Origin: Rhizobium jaguaris | GTDB lineage: Bacteria; Pseudomonadota; Alphaproteobacteria; Rhizobiales; Rhizobiaceae | Assembly: GCF_003627755.1 (NCBI RefSeq) | Contig: NZ_CP032695.1 | Coordinates: forward strand, 124,001-188,000 | Direction of reading: 5' to 3' | DNA: 64,000 bases | In this document: one piece after another, positions 8,429 through 16,219 of the stretch | Numbering within the stretch: the first letter of the stretch is position 1 | Layout of the letters: each line of letters starts with the position of its first letter | Made by a program: the position numbers and the translations under genes | The notes under the pieces: generated by a model | Database searches by the model: none | The model's input: only the letters and a program-made list of their open reading frames with translations | What the model was told of the DNA's origin: nothing

Positions 8429-9979
8429 TTAGTGGTAATAGCGAGGTCCACGGATGTTTTCGTGTTGGATAGGCTCATGCGAAGGTGGTCCATTGGTGGA
8501 GGCGGCTCGATCGAGATGATTGTCGAGGATGGAGCGCACCGAACCGTAGGTCCGGGCCCCGATCTCAAGCGCACGGCTGCAAGCAGCGTTCACTCTGTCG
8601 CGGCCAAAGCTTTTGTTCAGGCGGATAATTCCCATGCAGGCTCGAAAGCCCTGCTCCGGGTGCGGCCTGTCGGCGAGGATCTTCTCACACAGCAATGCAA
8701 CCTCCGGCCCGATGGAAGAGGCCTCGCGTTGAATGCGTTCGATCGTCCAGTCGGCAAAGCGGCGGTGGGCCGAGGGCATGTGATCGGGGATTGTGGTGTG
8801 CTTGCCGTTACCGCTGGAGCGGCGATGAGCGGCTATTCGCTCGCCTTTGTGGAATATCTCGATCGTATTGGCGGTGATGCGCGCCTCGACTTGCTCGCGA
8901 GCAAAGCGATAGGGAACGGAGTAATAATGCCGCTCGATCTCGACGTGGTAATCCAATCCAGCACGCCGGATACGCCATTCCGCAAAGACATAGCGTTCAA
9001 CGGGCAATGGCCTTAAAGCGGGCCGGTCGAGCTCTTCGAACAATTGGCGGCGCGTGACGCCAACCCGGCGAAGGACACGCCTGTCGTTCAAATCATATAG
9101 CAAGTCGGCAATCGCCGCATTGACTTCGGCCAGACTGTAGAAGGTGCGATGGCGGAGGCGGCCCAGCAGCCAACGCTCGACGATACGAACCGCAGCCTCG
9201 ACTTTCGCCTTGTCGCGGGGGCGTCTCGGCCTCGTCGGCAGGACGGCGCTGCCATAATGCGCTGCCATCGCGCAATACGTCCGGTTGACCTGGGGATCGA
9301 AGTGGCACGCCTTGATGATCGCCACCTTGGCATTGTCGGGAACCAGCAACGCCGGCGCACCGCCGAAGAACTCCAGCGCCTGAACATGGCATTCGACCCA
9401 GTCCGGAAGCGTCTCGGTCCAGCGCGCCTGCGCGAACGAAAGACTGGATGCCCCCAGGACAGCGACAAATAAATGGGCCTGCCGTGTTTTGCCCGACAGC
9501 CGATCAACGACAACAGTGACCGTGTCGCCGGCGTAGTCGACGAACAATTTGTCGCCCGCCATATGATCCTGCCGCATCGTCACCGGCAGCTTCAACGCCC
9601 AGCCGCGATAGAGGTCACAATATCGGCTGTAGCGGTAACCATCGGGATAACGGCTTATGTATTCGTCCCAGAGAATTTGCAGCGTCACGTGCTTGCGCTT
9701 GAGCTCGCGATGGACTTGCACCCAGTCAGGCTCCGGTGCGCGACGATGACCCGTCTTCGTCCCAGCCGCACGGTAGAGCGCCGCCTCCAGGACGGCATCA
9801 CTCACGTCATCATCCAACGGCCACGAAAGCCCCGCAGCCGCCGCCCGTCGCAGCGTCTCGCGCACCGTCGAGGCTGCTGCTCCGACCCGAACCGCAATCG
9901 ATTTGTGGCCCAGCCCTTGCTCGGACCGATATCTCAGTATCTCGCGGACACGCCGCATCTCCAGTCTCTCCGCAGGCAT
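8429..9979 (-). CDS. istA: IS21 transposase IstA
   Basis: A 516-residue DDE transposase. The N-terminal helix-turn-helix region (EILRYRSEQGLGHKSIAVRVG) is followed by an rve-type integrase core: the first Asp in KLFVDYAGDTV, the second in LLVPDNAKVAI, and a Glu in DKAKVEAAVRIVERW. The C-terminal region resembles the standard IstA beta-barrel part (VPYRFAREQVEARIT). It has the usual length and no frameshifts. It is transcribed leftwards with istB. Confidence 0.95.
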   Translation of the reverse strand: MPAERLEMRRVREILRYRSEQGLGHKSIAVRVGAAASTVRETLRRAAAAGLSWPLDDDVSDAVLEAALYRAAGTKTGHRRAPEPDWVQVHRELKRKHVTLQILWDEYISRYPDGYRYSRYCDLYRGWALKLPVTMRQDHMAGDKLFVDYAGDTVTVVVDRLSGKTRQAHLFVAVLGASSLSFAQARWTETLPDWVECHVQALEFFGGAPALLVPDNAKVAIIKACHFDPQVNRTYCAMAAHYGSAVLPTRPRRPRDKAKVEAAVRIVERWLLGRLRHRTFYSLAEVNAAIADLLYDLNDRRVLRRVGVTRRQLFEELDRPALRPLPVERYVFAEWRIRRAGLDYHVEIERHYYSVPYRFAREQVEARITANTIEIFHKGERIAAHRRSSGNGKHTTIPDHMPSAHRRFADWTIERIQREASSIGPEVALLCEKILADRPHPEQGFRACMGIIRLNKSFGRDRVNAACSRALEIGARTYGSVRSILDNHLDRAASTNGPPSHEPIQHENIRGPRYYH

Positions 9980-10052
9980 CCCGTTCCTTCCTTGTCATCA
10001 TTGACGGAAGGAACTTCACACCGGCAGAACACCCTTGCCACATCCCTCCGTA

Positions 10053-10150
10053 GGGGGCGGCATCATCTCGGAACAAGGGGGCGACTAATTCTCGGAATTG
10101 GGGGGCGACATCATTTCGGAATCAGGGGGCGGATTGCCTCGGAATTTGCA
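10053..10150. repeat. IS21 right-end multiple terminal repeats
   Basis: Roughly four GGGGGCG-N-CATCAT-N-TCGGAA-type units run to the right IS terminus at 10150. They are inverted copies of the left-end units and probable IstA-binding sites. Confidence 0.75.
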
Positions 10151-10594
10151 GCACGTCGATGGCGCCGATGATCGGCACTTCGTGGCTGAACTCGAAACCG
10201 GTTATCTTTGGCTCAGCCGCAATCGACAATATTTCAGAGGCTATTGCTTTTTCGCAGCCAAGCAGCGGGCCCGCGAGCTTCATGAAATGCCTGAAGAGCT
10301 TCGCAGCAGACACCTTTTGGAAATGTCTCTTGTAACCGAAGCCGTGCAGCTTGCCTTCAATCCGAAAAAATGAACGTCGCCTTCTTCGGCAACCTTTGGG
10401 CCCACGTCCATTGGAACATCATACCGCGCTATGGCAACGACCCGCTTCCCGAAGATTCGATCTGGACGCTCGATCGCAATTTGATCGAATCGCACTTCCT
10501 GTCTGACGAGGAACTCGCAATCGTGCGAACAGAATTGCGAAATACCTTATCGCAACTCTGCAGGCGCGATGGGATCGACGTTATCTTCGCCTGA
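10151..10594 (+). pseudogene. HIT-family protein gene, 3' fragment (IS-split and frameshifted)
   Basis: After the duplicated GCACGTC the HIT-family reading continues (HFVAELETGYLWLSRNRQYF, then FRGYCFF and ELHEMPEELR) to a premature stop near 10373. It resumes one frame over from 10370 with MNVAFFGNLWAHVHWNIIPRY, where HVHWN is a degenerate histidine triad (HxHxH with Asn last). The switch lies in a run of six A at 10365-10370; seven would restore a continuous PKKMN reading. HIT proteins hydrolyse nucleotide phosphoanhydrides or phosphoramidates. Two independent lesions (IS and frameshift) make function very unlikely. Confidence 0.8.
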
Positions 10595-10662
10595 TCCGCA
10601 ATTGAACATTCATCGCCATAAACCGCACGGCTGGCGAAGTCGGAGCGATAAGAGACACCACG

Positions 10663-11016
10663 ATGCTACCTGCACCCTGCAACATCCGTTACGGAATCGG
10701 TAAAGACGATCACTATGATCTCGGTCGCACCCTGGACGAAGTTTCGCACGCGGACATCGTTGCACTCCAAGAAATTGACGTCGGTTGGTCAAGAACCGAC
10801 TTCCACGGTCAGGTCGAGATGATCAAACAACGGTTTCCAGGCTACGCCGTCGCCTGGGGACCGAATATCGATACCATGTCTTCGCGCGGCGCCACGGAAC
10901 GTCGGCAGCATGGCAACGCTATCGTTTCGCGCTATTGCCCCATATTGTCGTGTCGTTTGGCACTTCTGTGGTTGCCGCCCGTTTTGCAAGAAGTTTCTGA
11001 CCTTTTGTGCGTGTGA
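10663..11016 (+). pseudogene. Endonuclease/exonuclease/phosphatase-family protein, truncated
   Basis: The first 90 or so residues resemble the N-terminus of the EEP superfamily: NIRYGIGKDDHYDLGRTLDE, then IVALQEIDVGWSRT with the metal-binding Glu in LQE, and ERRQHGNAIVSRYCPIL. Homology stops near 10945 and the frame runs into unrelated sequence ending at 11016. Complete family members have about 250-290 residues, so two thirds, including the catalytic His, are missing. It follows the HIT pseudogene on the same strand, and both may have belonged to one phosphate-ester utilisation locus with the upstream binding proteins. Confidence 0.65.
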
Positions 11017-11236
11017 TCGAGTGCGGTCTTCTGTCAGGCCTTTCGTTGCGACGCTTCCAAAGGCCGCCGGCCGGTATGGTGATCTGCGGAGCGGGTCCAA
11101 ATCTTAATTCCGAGCTTGCATGCTCAAAGTGCCAAACTGGTTTTCCCGTCCCGATCGGTTCGATCATGCGCCCATTCTGGTCATTGCCTTCTCACACCCG
11201 TCTCCCTGCGTTACTCAGGCATGCTCTGCATGAAGT
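11017..11236. other. Non-coding stretch at the 3' flank of the IS110-type transposase
   Basis: No gene is seen. The left boundary of the IS110-type element must fall in this interval or close to it, but such elements lack obvious terminal inverted repeats, so the end cannot be fixed by eye. In IS1111-type relatives this flank would carry the guide (bridge) RNA. Confidence 0.35.
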
Positions 11237-12265
11237 TCATACAGCCATGCCCGACGCCGGAACTCGATAATTTTCACCCTTCGCCAGCATGGCCCAGATC
11301 GCCCGCGCCATCTTGTTTGCGAGAGCGATCGCCACCAGCATGCGCGGCTTTCTTGCCAGCATCCGGGCCAGCCACGAACCGTCAGCAATCCGTTTACGAC
11401 CCATCCATGTGATGCGCGACATCGCGCCAATGATCAGCAACCTGCGAATGTCGGCCTGCCCAGCTTTGGAAACGCGGCCAAGGCGCTCTTTCCCGCCGGA
11501 GGAAAACTGTTTTGGGACAAGACCAAGCCATGCCGCAAAATCACGGCCGCGACGGAAGCTTCTCATTGCCGGCGCGAAGGCTTCAACGGCCATTGCCGTC
11601 ATCGGGCCGACGCCGGGCATGGTCTGAAGCCGCTGCGCGATATCCGTCTGCTTGGCGACCTCTCCAATTTTCTTTGTCTTATCATCGATCCTGGCGGTCT
11701 TCTCCGCAATCTGAGCCAAAAGATCGCGGCACTCTTCCTGGACGAGCTGAGGCAGATCATTGCCTATTTCATCGAGAATGGCCTCGATACGCTTGATATG
11801 ACTGATCCCCAACGGAACGACATGACCGTATTCGTAGAGCACGGCGCGCAAAGCATTGACCAGTTCGGTGCGCTGATGGACGATGCGCTCGCGTGCGCGG
11901 AATAAGATCGCTCGTGCTTGCTGAGCTTCCGTCTTTGGTTCGACAAAGCGCATTTCGGGACGCTGCGCGGCAGTGACAATCGCCTCGGCATCTGCAGCAT
12001 CATTCTTCTGCCTTTTGACAAAGGGCCGCACATATTGCGGGGCGATTAGCTTGACTGCATGTCCAAGCTTCACCAGCTCGCGCGCCCAGAAATGCGCGCT
12101 ACCGCACGACTCCATAACCGCGACGCATGGCGGCTGCGCTTCCATAAACCTGAGAAATTGCACGCGGCCAATTTTCTTGCGGAACTTCACTTCCCCCATC
12201 ATCGATGCCCCGTGAAGCTGAAATACATTTTTTGCCAGATCAATGCCAATCATAGTATCGTACAT
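11237..12265 (-). CDS. IS110-family transposase (IS1111-like)
   Basis: A 342-residue DEDD-type recombinase. I start it at the ATG at 12263-12265 (MYDTMIGIDLAKNVFQLHG), which has GGAGAGG upstream; the frame stays open to 12472 without family sequence. Catalytic acidic residues are visible in IGIDLAK, AVMESCGSAHFW and KNDAADAEAI. The C-terminal transposase_20 domain follows (TMPGVGPMTAMAV, then FRRGRDFAAWLGLVPKQ and SKAGQADIRRLL). The domain order and length are complete, so it may be active. These enzymes are directed by a structured RNA made from the element's own flank. Confidence 0.92.
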   Translation of the reverse strand: MYDTMIGIDLAKNVFQLHGASMMGEVKFRKKIGRVQFLRFMEAQPPCVAVMESCGSAHFWARELVKLGHAVKLIAPQYVRPFVKRQKNDAADAEAIVTAAQRPEMRFVEPKTEAQQARAILFRARERIVHQRTELVNALRAVLYEYGHVVPLGISHIKRIEAILDEIGNDLPQLVQEECRDLLAQIAEKTARIDDKTKKIGEVAKQTDIAQRLQTMPGVGPMTAMAVEAFAPAMRSFRRGRDFAAWLGLVPKQFSSGGKERLGRVSKAGQADIRRLLIIGAMSRITWMGRKRIADGSWLARMLARKPRMLVAIALANKMARAIWAMLAKGENYRVPASGMAV

Positions 12266-12521
12266 TCCGCCGTCCTCTCCGCTCGGTGGCCCTAACGAAC
12301 CACCATCCTGGCACATTGCGATGCCGTTGGGGGAGGGCGGCAACCATCCCATCTTAAACGTAAGAATGTGGCCGTTTCTTTCTTGGTTGAGGATGCACTG
12401 GAGCTGGCGGAGCACACAGAGATTTGACAATGTGTGGCCCCGCACCCAGCCGGGGGGTGCGTCTCGGCGCAAACGGCCCTCGTTTGAGAAAATCGACCGA
12501 ACTGTTATGCGCCACTAGCGG
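12266..12521. other. Non-coding 5' flank of the IS110-type transposase
   Basis: A 256-bp interval upstream of the transposase (minus orientation) with GC-rich segments that could fold, such as CCGCACCCAGCCGGGGGGTGCG near 12442. It holds the transposase promoter, one end of the element and possibly its bridge RNA. No gene was found. Confidence 0.35.
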
Positions 12522-12899
12522 TCATACGGTTAGATGGTCGCGCGAATACTCTCTGACAGCTAGCAGCACGGGCATGAGGCTAGACCCAGCGCGCGTCAGC
12601 CGGTACTCGACATGGGGAGGTTGCTCACCAAAGTCCTGTCTCTCGACAAGCCCGTCGCCTTCGAGTTCCCGCAGATGCTGGGTCAGCATTTTCTGCGAGA
12701 TACCCGGCATGTCGCGCAGCAGCTGCGAACTGCGCATCGATGGAGCGGCAAAGAGGCGAAACAGTATCGCTAATTTCCACCTCCCGCTCAACATCCTGAA
12801 GACACGACCAACATGCCCTACAGAGCCGTCCGGTCCTAGGCAAACTGCCCGCTCCTCGTGATCCATGGGCACTTTTAAGTGCGTAATTGCCTCATCCAT
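12522..12899 (-). CDS. HxlR-family transcriptional regulator
   Basis: A 125-residue winged-helix regulator of the HxlR family, whose members often sense electrophiles or redox state. Recognisable stretches are VFRMLSGRWKLAILFRLF, FSQ-type helix SSQLLRDMPGISQKMLTQHLRELEGDG broken here as SQKMLTQHLRELEGDGLVER, and HVEYRLTRAGSSLMPVL in the wing. The start at 12897-12899 has AGGA upstream. It diverges from the SDR gene at 12947 across only 47 bp, the common arrangement in which HxlR represses the adjacent oxidoreductase. Confidence 0.9.
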   Translation of the reverse strand: MDEAITHLKVPMDHEERAVCLGPDGSVGHVGRVFRMLSGRWKLAILFRLFAAPSMRSSQLLRDMPGISQKMLTQHLRELEGDGLVERQDFGEQPPHVEYRLTRAGSSLMPVLLAVREYSRDHLTV

Positions 12900-12946
12900 C
12901 GTCCTACTTTCTTATCCCGCATCGAGTTTAACATGGGAACGCGTCG

Positions 12947-13756
12947 ATGGATTTGAAACTAGACGGAAAGATCGCGCTGGTGACGGGCGGCAGCAAGGGA
13001 ATCGGCGAGGGCATTGCCCGCGGCCTTGCGCGCGAGGGGGCCATCGTGATCATCCACGGTCGCAATAGGGCCAAAACCGAGCAAGTCGCACACGACATAA
13101 TTGTCGAAGGCGGCCGTGCGCATGTGGTCATCGGCGATTTAACTCAGGAAGATGAGGTGCAGCGTCTGATCGATGAGGCCCAAGCCTTCGTGCGGCCCGT
13201 CGAGATCGTCGTCAACAATGCTGGAGGCTCCGGCGGGCAGGAGGACTGGGCGACGACGCGACCGGAGACTTGGGCGGCGGGCTATGACCGCAATGTGGTT
13301 ACGGCTGTCAGGATCACCGCCCGCCTGCTGCCTGCCATGCGTGCGGCGAAATGGGGACGGGTCGTTAATATCTCTAGCCTCGCAGGCATGATGCCGCCCG
13401 CAGCAAGACCGGATTACGCAGCGGCCAAGGCGGCGATGATCGCCATGACCGCCTCGCTCGCCAAGTCCGTCGCGATGGACGGCATCACGGCGAATGCCGT
13501 ATCGCCGGGAACGATCCACAGCATCAGCCTCGACGAGGCTTTCCGCAAGGCGGCCGTCGGCCGGGGTCTTGCCGCCGATGCGCCTTGGCCGGATGTCGAG
13601 CGGGAGATTCTGCCGCTTTTCGCGCAAGTTCCGATGGGGCGGGTCGGCAACCTTGAGGAGATCGCCGATGCCGTCGCCTTTCTCGTCAGCCCGCGAGCTA
13701 GTTACGTTACCGGCGTTAACTTGAGGCTCGACGGCGGCCTCTGGCCCGGACTCTGA
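12947..13756 (+). CDS. SDR-family NAD(P)-dependent oxidoreductase
   Basis: A 269-residue classical short-chain dehydrogenase. The cofactor motif TGGSKGIGEGIA lies near residue 14, NNAGGSGG near residue 95, the catalytic Ser in NISSLAGM and the YxxxK pair in YAAAKAAMIAM, followed by NAVSPGTI. It ends with SPRASYVTGVNLRLDGG, the standard C-terminus. Acidic/basic residues after the glycine motif (HGRNRAK) suggest NADP preference. The substrate is unknown. It is divergent from the HxlR regulator and probably controlled by it. Confidence 0.9.
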   Translation: MDLKLDGKIALVTGGSKGIGEGIARGLAREGAIVIIHGRNRAKTEQVAHDIIVEGGRAHVVIGDLTQEDEVQRLIDEAQAFVRPVEIVVNNAGGSGGQEDWATTRPETWAAGYDRNVVTAVRITARLLPAMRAAKWGRVVNISSLAGMMPPAARPDYAAAKAAMIAMTASLAKSVAMDGITANAVSPGTIHSISLDEAFRKAAVGRGLAADAPWPDVEREILPLFAQVPMGRVGNLEEIADAVAFLVSPRASYVTGVNLRLDGGLWPGL

Positions 13757-14303
13757 GCTTCGTCGGCTTTAAGCCGATCTCGGACCTCCACACCAACGCC
13801 TTTGGATGTCTGCTTTTGTTAATAACCGCCTTAGCAGCGGAAAGTCCGCTTCCGGCCCCCAAATTGGTCGTTATGTCCACTCCAAGTCTCGGGCGATAGA
13901 GACGGAGAACTTTTGTAACAACAGGGTCGCTGGTTCGATCCCTTTCAACTGCCCGATTGCGGAATAGCGGGATCGACAGTTCCTTTCCTTTTCAAGGTTA
14001 CCGATGCGAGTGCAATTTCTCCTTCGTCGGTCGAAGCGCAGGTTCGTGTCCGTCCTAGCGACATGTCCATCCATGCGAATCGGACACCGTCGGTGATCTT
14101 GTGCAAATTGATATGGGAGGCAGCGCGGCGGCACGTAAAATTCGACCCAGTTATGGCCGTAAGGCTTTGGGTCCGCTTTTTCCGCAGTGGCAGTAATCCC
14201 CTGTCGCTCGGTCAGAGCGGCCTTCGGCGGGACCGGATGTGGTGCGTAAACCGGCCTTGGCACAGGTGCTTGTTGAATTGCTCCTAGCCACCAGTTGCAG
14301 TAA
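13757..14303. other. Intergenic stretch, no confident gene
   Basis: About 550 bp between the SDR and the GntR regulator. A minus-strand frame here (within 13871-14527) is open but has no recognised domain and overlaps the regulator's start. A short GGTTCGATCC motif at about 13931 mimics a tRNA T-loop, but no tRNA can be folded. It may be decayed sequence. Confidence 0.35.
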
Positions 14304-14315
14304 GTGGTACGCCAT
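14304..14315. promoter_or_regulatory. Putative GntR operator upstream of the regulator
   Basis: GTGGTACGCCAT is a near copy of the two ATGGTATGCCAT-type palindromes at 15247 and 15559. It lies 72 bp before the regulator's start, as expected for autoregulation by a FadR-type GntR protein. The assignment is by motif recurrence only. Confidence 0.55.
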
Positions 14316-14387
14316 AATACAATTTCCGAATTTGACTGCCGCGGCGGACTTTGCGCGCGCGACTCCGGTCTAACATTGAGGTGCAGA

Positions 14388-15083
14388 ATGAGCGGTGCTG
14401 TGAAGGACACAGCAATCAGGGTTGAGCGTCCTGCAAAGACATTGCGGGAATTGGCACTCGATAAGGTCCGCGAAGCCATTGTGAACGGATATTTTCTCCC
14501 AGGAGATAGACTTGTCGAACGCGACATGTGCGCTCAGCTCGGCGTGAGCCGGACGATCGTGCGCGAAGTTCTTCGGCATCTGGAATCGGAAGGGCTGGTT
14601 GCCAATCTGCCAAACAAGGGCCCGATTGTTGCCCAGCTCGATCTCGACGAGGCCAAGCAGATCTACGAGATCCGCGGTGTGCTTGAGGGCATGGCAGCGC
14701 GGTTGTGCGCGCAGCGCAGAAGTCCTAATATTGTGGCGGCGCTGGAAACGTCGCTGCAGGGAATCCGCGACAGCTACCGCGACAAGGACATGCCCGGAGT
14801 GCTGGCGCACACATCTGCTTTCTATCAAACGCTGTTCACAATGGTCGACAGACATGTCGCCTGGGGCGTCGTCAATCTCCTCACGGTGCGAATAAACCAT
14901 CTGCGGTCGATGACGATCAAGACGAAGAATCGAGACATCGAAGGCCCGCGCCAAATGGCGAAGATCGTGGAGGCGATCCGCAATGGTGACGGGGAGGCCG
15001 CATATAAGGCTGCCATGGACCACGTTGCCGCCGCCAGCGCTATTGCGGAAGCGGTTCTATCCGCAAAGGAATCCGCCGAATAA
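14388..15083 (+). CDS. GntR/FadR-family (FCD domain) transcriptional regulator
   Basis: A 231-residue regulator. I use the ATG at 14388 (MSGAVKDTAIRVERPAKTL), preceded by GAGGTG. The N-terminal winged helix shows LDKVREAIVNGYFLPGDRL and the GVSRTIVREVLRHLESEGLV recognition helix. The C-terminal all-helical FCD domain follows (EAKQIYEIRGVLEGMAARL, then FYQTLFTMVDRHV). FCD regulators bind organic acids and usually repress catabolic operons. The operators upstream of itself and of the downstream operon point to control of the genes at 15284-26219. Confidence 0.9.
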   Translation: MSGAVKDTAIRVERPAKTLRELALDKVREAIVNGYFLPGDRLVERDMCAQLGVSRTIVREVLRHLESEGLVANLPNKGPIVAQLDLDEAKQIYEIRGVLEGMAARLCAQRRSPNIVAALETSLQGIRDSYRDKDMPGVLAHTSAFYQTLFTMVDRHVAWGVVNLLTVRINHLRSMTIKTKNRDIEGPRQMAKIVEAIRNGDGEAAYKAAMDHVAAASAIAEAVLSAKESAE

Positions 15084-15221
15084 AGCGGTGGATGCTCCCT
15101 GCTTACAGCCGGAGCGACTGGAAATATCTTTCGACCTTTTCTTTCGATCCGTTTCGGGACGCGGGTTTGCTCGCGGGCGCGATCGCGACTCCGCAAAAGA
15201 CGGCAAAGCAATATTGCAAGC

Positions 15222-15258
15222 TTGACACCTAACTTTGCTCGATGTGATGGTATGCCAT
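15222..15258 (+). promoter_or_regulatory. Putative promoter with GntR operator (small-ORF copy)
   Basis: TTGACA (15222-15227) is followed by the perfect palindrome-like ATGGTATGCCAT at 15247-15258, 25 bp before the small ORF at 15284. The operator is an inverted-orientation match to that at 15559. Confidence 0.6.
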
Positions 15259-15283
15259 ATTAAGTAATAAGGCGGAGCATCAT

Positions 15284-15439
15284 ATGAAGTGCATTGCCGT
15301 GCCTCCCAACGCCCACCCGCATCTAAGGATATCCGAGCAGACATTGCCCGCCGAGGCTGACGCTCGCGCTTGGAGAGATCAGGTTGGCCGATATCCGTTC
15401 GAAGTGCCTTGCATCGACCTTGAAGTCTTCGTGATCTGA
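15284..15439 (+). CDS. Small ORF, 51 residues, function unknown
   Basis: An ATG at 15284, 8 bp after a GGCGGAG ribosome site, opens a 51-codon frame that begins MKCIAVPPNAHPHLRISEQ and ends GRYPFEVPCIDLEVFVI before a TGA at 15437. I do not recognise the family. It sits directly downstream of a TTGACA box and a GntR-type operator and about 160 bp before the catabolic operon. It could be a genuine small protein, a leader peptide, or the truncated start of a lost operon gene. No membrane helix is apparent. Confidence 0.45.
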   Translation: MKCIAVPPNAHPHLRISEQTLPAEADARAWRDQVGRYPFEVPCIDLEVFVI

Positions 15440-15542
15440 GGGGTTCGCCCCTGGCGGCTCCATCGGCGCCGCGGCAATTACGTGATTTTACGACGTATTT
15501 TAGAGCTTCGCTTTTGAACCTTCGCAGCGGGAAGGAATCGGC

Positions 15543-15573
15543 TTGACACTTTCATATTATGGCATACCATAAT
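15543..15573 (+). promoter_or_regulatory. Putative operon promoter with overlapping GntR operator
   Basis: TTGACA (15543-15548) is followed by ATGGCATACCAT (15559-15570) within ATTATGGCATACCATAAT. The operator would cover the -10 region (TACCAT or CATAAT), which fits a repressor. The DUF1185 gene starts 27 bp further on. Confidence 0.65.
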
Positions 15574-15599
15574 ATATAACGTCAAAACTGAGGTGTTCG

Positions 15600-16202
15600 A
15601 TGACCATTCAAATTCGCAAAACCGGGCTGCAGATCGAGACGACGCTGATCGAGGGTGGCAAGGCAGCGCAGGTTCCGCTGAAGCTGTTTACCGCCTACGC
15701 CGTCGTGAAGAATCCCTGGGCGGGACGTGGCTTCGTCGAAGACCTGAAGCCCGAAATTCATGCGGCCGCTCCGATCCTTGGCGAGCTGCTGACCAAGATG
15801 ATCATCCAGGCCGTTGGCTCCGGCGATGGGGTTGAAGCCTATGGAAAATGCGCGGTGGTCGGTCTGGACGGCGAGCTCGAGCATGCCTCGGCGCTGATCC
15901 ACACGCTTCGCTTCGGCAATCATTATCGCCATGCTGTTGGCGCGAAATCCTACCTCGCCTTCTGCAACACGCGCGGCCCTGCCAATGCGCCGATCATGAT
16001 CCCGCTGATGGACAAAAACGATGAAGGGCGCCGCTCGCATTACCTGACGATCCAGACCGCGATCCCGGATGCACCCGCAGCCGACGAAATTGTCGTGGCG
16101 CTTGGCGCATCCGTGGGCGGGCGTCCCCATCATCGCATCGGCGATCGCTACCAGGATCTCAAGGATCTGGGCCAAGACGTCGCCAACCCCGCCGACGTTT
16201 GA
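15600..16202 (+). CDS. DUF1185 / AA_synth family protein
   Basis: A 200-residue protein of the AA_synth (DUF1185) family, recognisable from MTIQIRKTGLQIETTLIEGG, the central VKNPWAGRGFVEDL, GKCAVVGLDGELEHASALIH, AVGAKSYLAFCNTRG and a C-terminal RPHHRIGDRYQDL. Family structures show a variant of the Bacillus chorismate mutase fold; the reaction is not established. It is the first gene of the operon, after a promoter/operator, with GAGGTG-like bases before the ATG. The fold and position suggest an enzyme or scavenger of a labile intermediate produced by the monooxygenase encoded downstream. Confidence 0.85.
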   Translation: MTIQIRKTGLQIETTLIEGGKAAQVPLKLFTAYAVVKNPWAGRGFVEDLKPEIHAAAPILGELLTKMIIQAVGSGDGVEAYGKCAVVGLDGELEHASALIHTLRFGNHYRHAVGAKSYLAFCNTRGPANAPIMIPLMDKNDEGRRSHYLTIQTAIPDAPAADEIVVALGASVGGRPHHRIGDRYQDLKDLGQDVANPADV

Positions 16203-16219
16203 AAAGGCTGGGCGCTGAC

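Larger units (their letters stand above)
7553..10150. mobile_element. Intact IS21-family insertion sequence
   Basis: A 2598-bp element with both transposition genes (istA, istB) intact on the minus strand. The ends are imperfect inverted repeats: the left begins TGCCGATTCCGATGAAGCC and the right, read inward, TGCAAATTCCGAGGCAATCC. Both ends carry several approximately 24-bp repeats of the type (G)ATTCCG-N-ATGAT-N-CGCCCC, as expected for the multiple terminal repeats of IS21 elements. A 7-bp direct repeat (GCACGTC) flanks it. It interrupts a HIT-family gene, whose frame is restored by excising the element and one target copy. Confidence 0.88.

Noticed and set aside
10919..11167. 82-residue minus-strand open frame beside the IS110-type element
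   Set aside because: No recognised domain; lies across a rearranged boundary and overlaps the truncated EEP gene.
13925..13965. tRNA T-loop-like GGTTCGATCC
   Set aside because: The T-stem does not pair and no acceptor, D or anticodon arms can be found.
14304..14387. Upstream start for the GntR gene at 14304
   Set aside because: It would place the coding region over the putative operator and adds 28 residues without family similarity; the ATG at 14388 has a ribosome site.
13871..14527. 218-residue minus-strand open frame before the GntR gene
   Set aside because: Overlaps the regulator start and shows no recognisable domain or ribosome site; a decayed gene is possible but unsupported.
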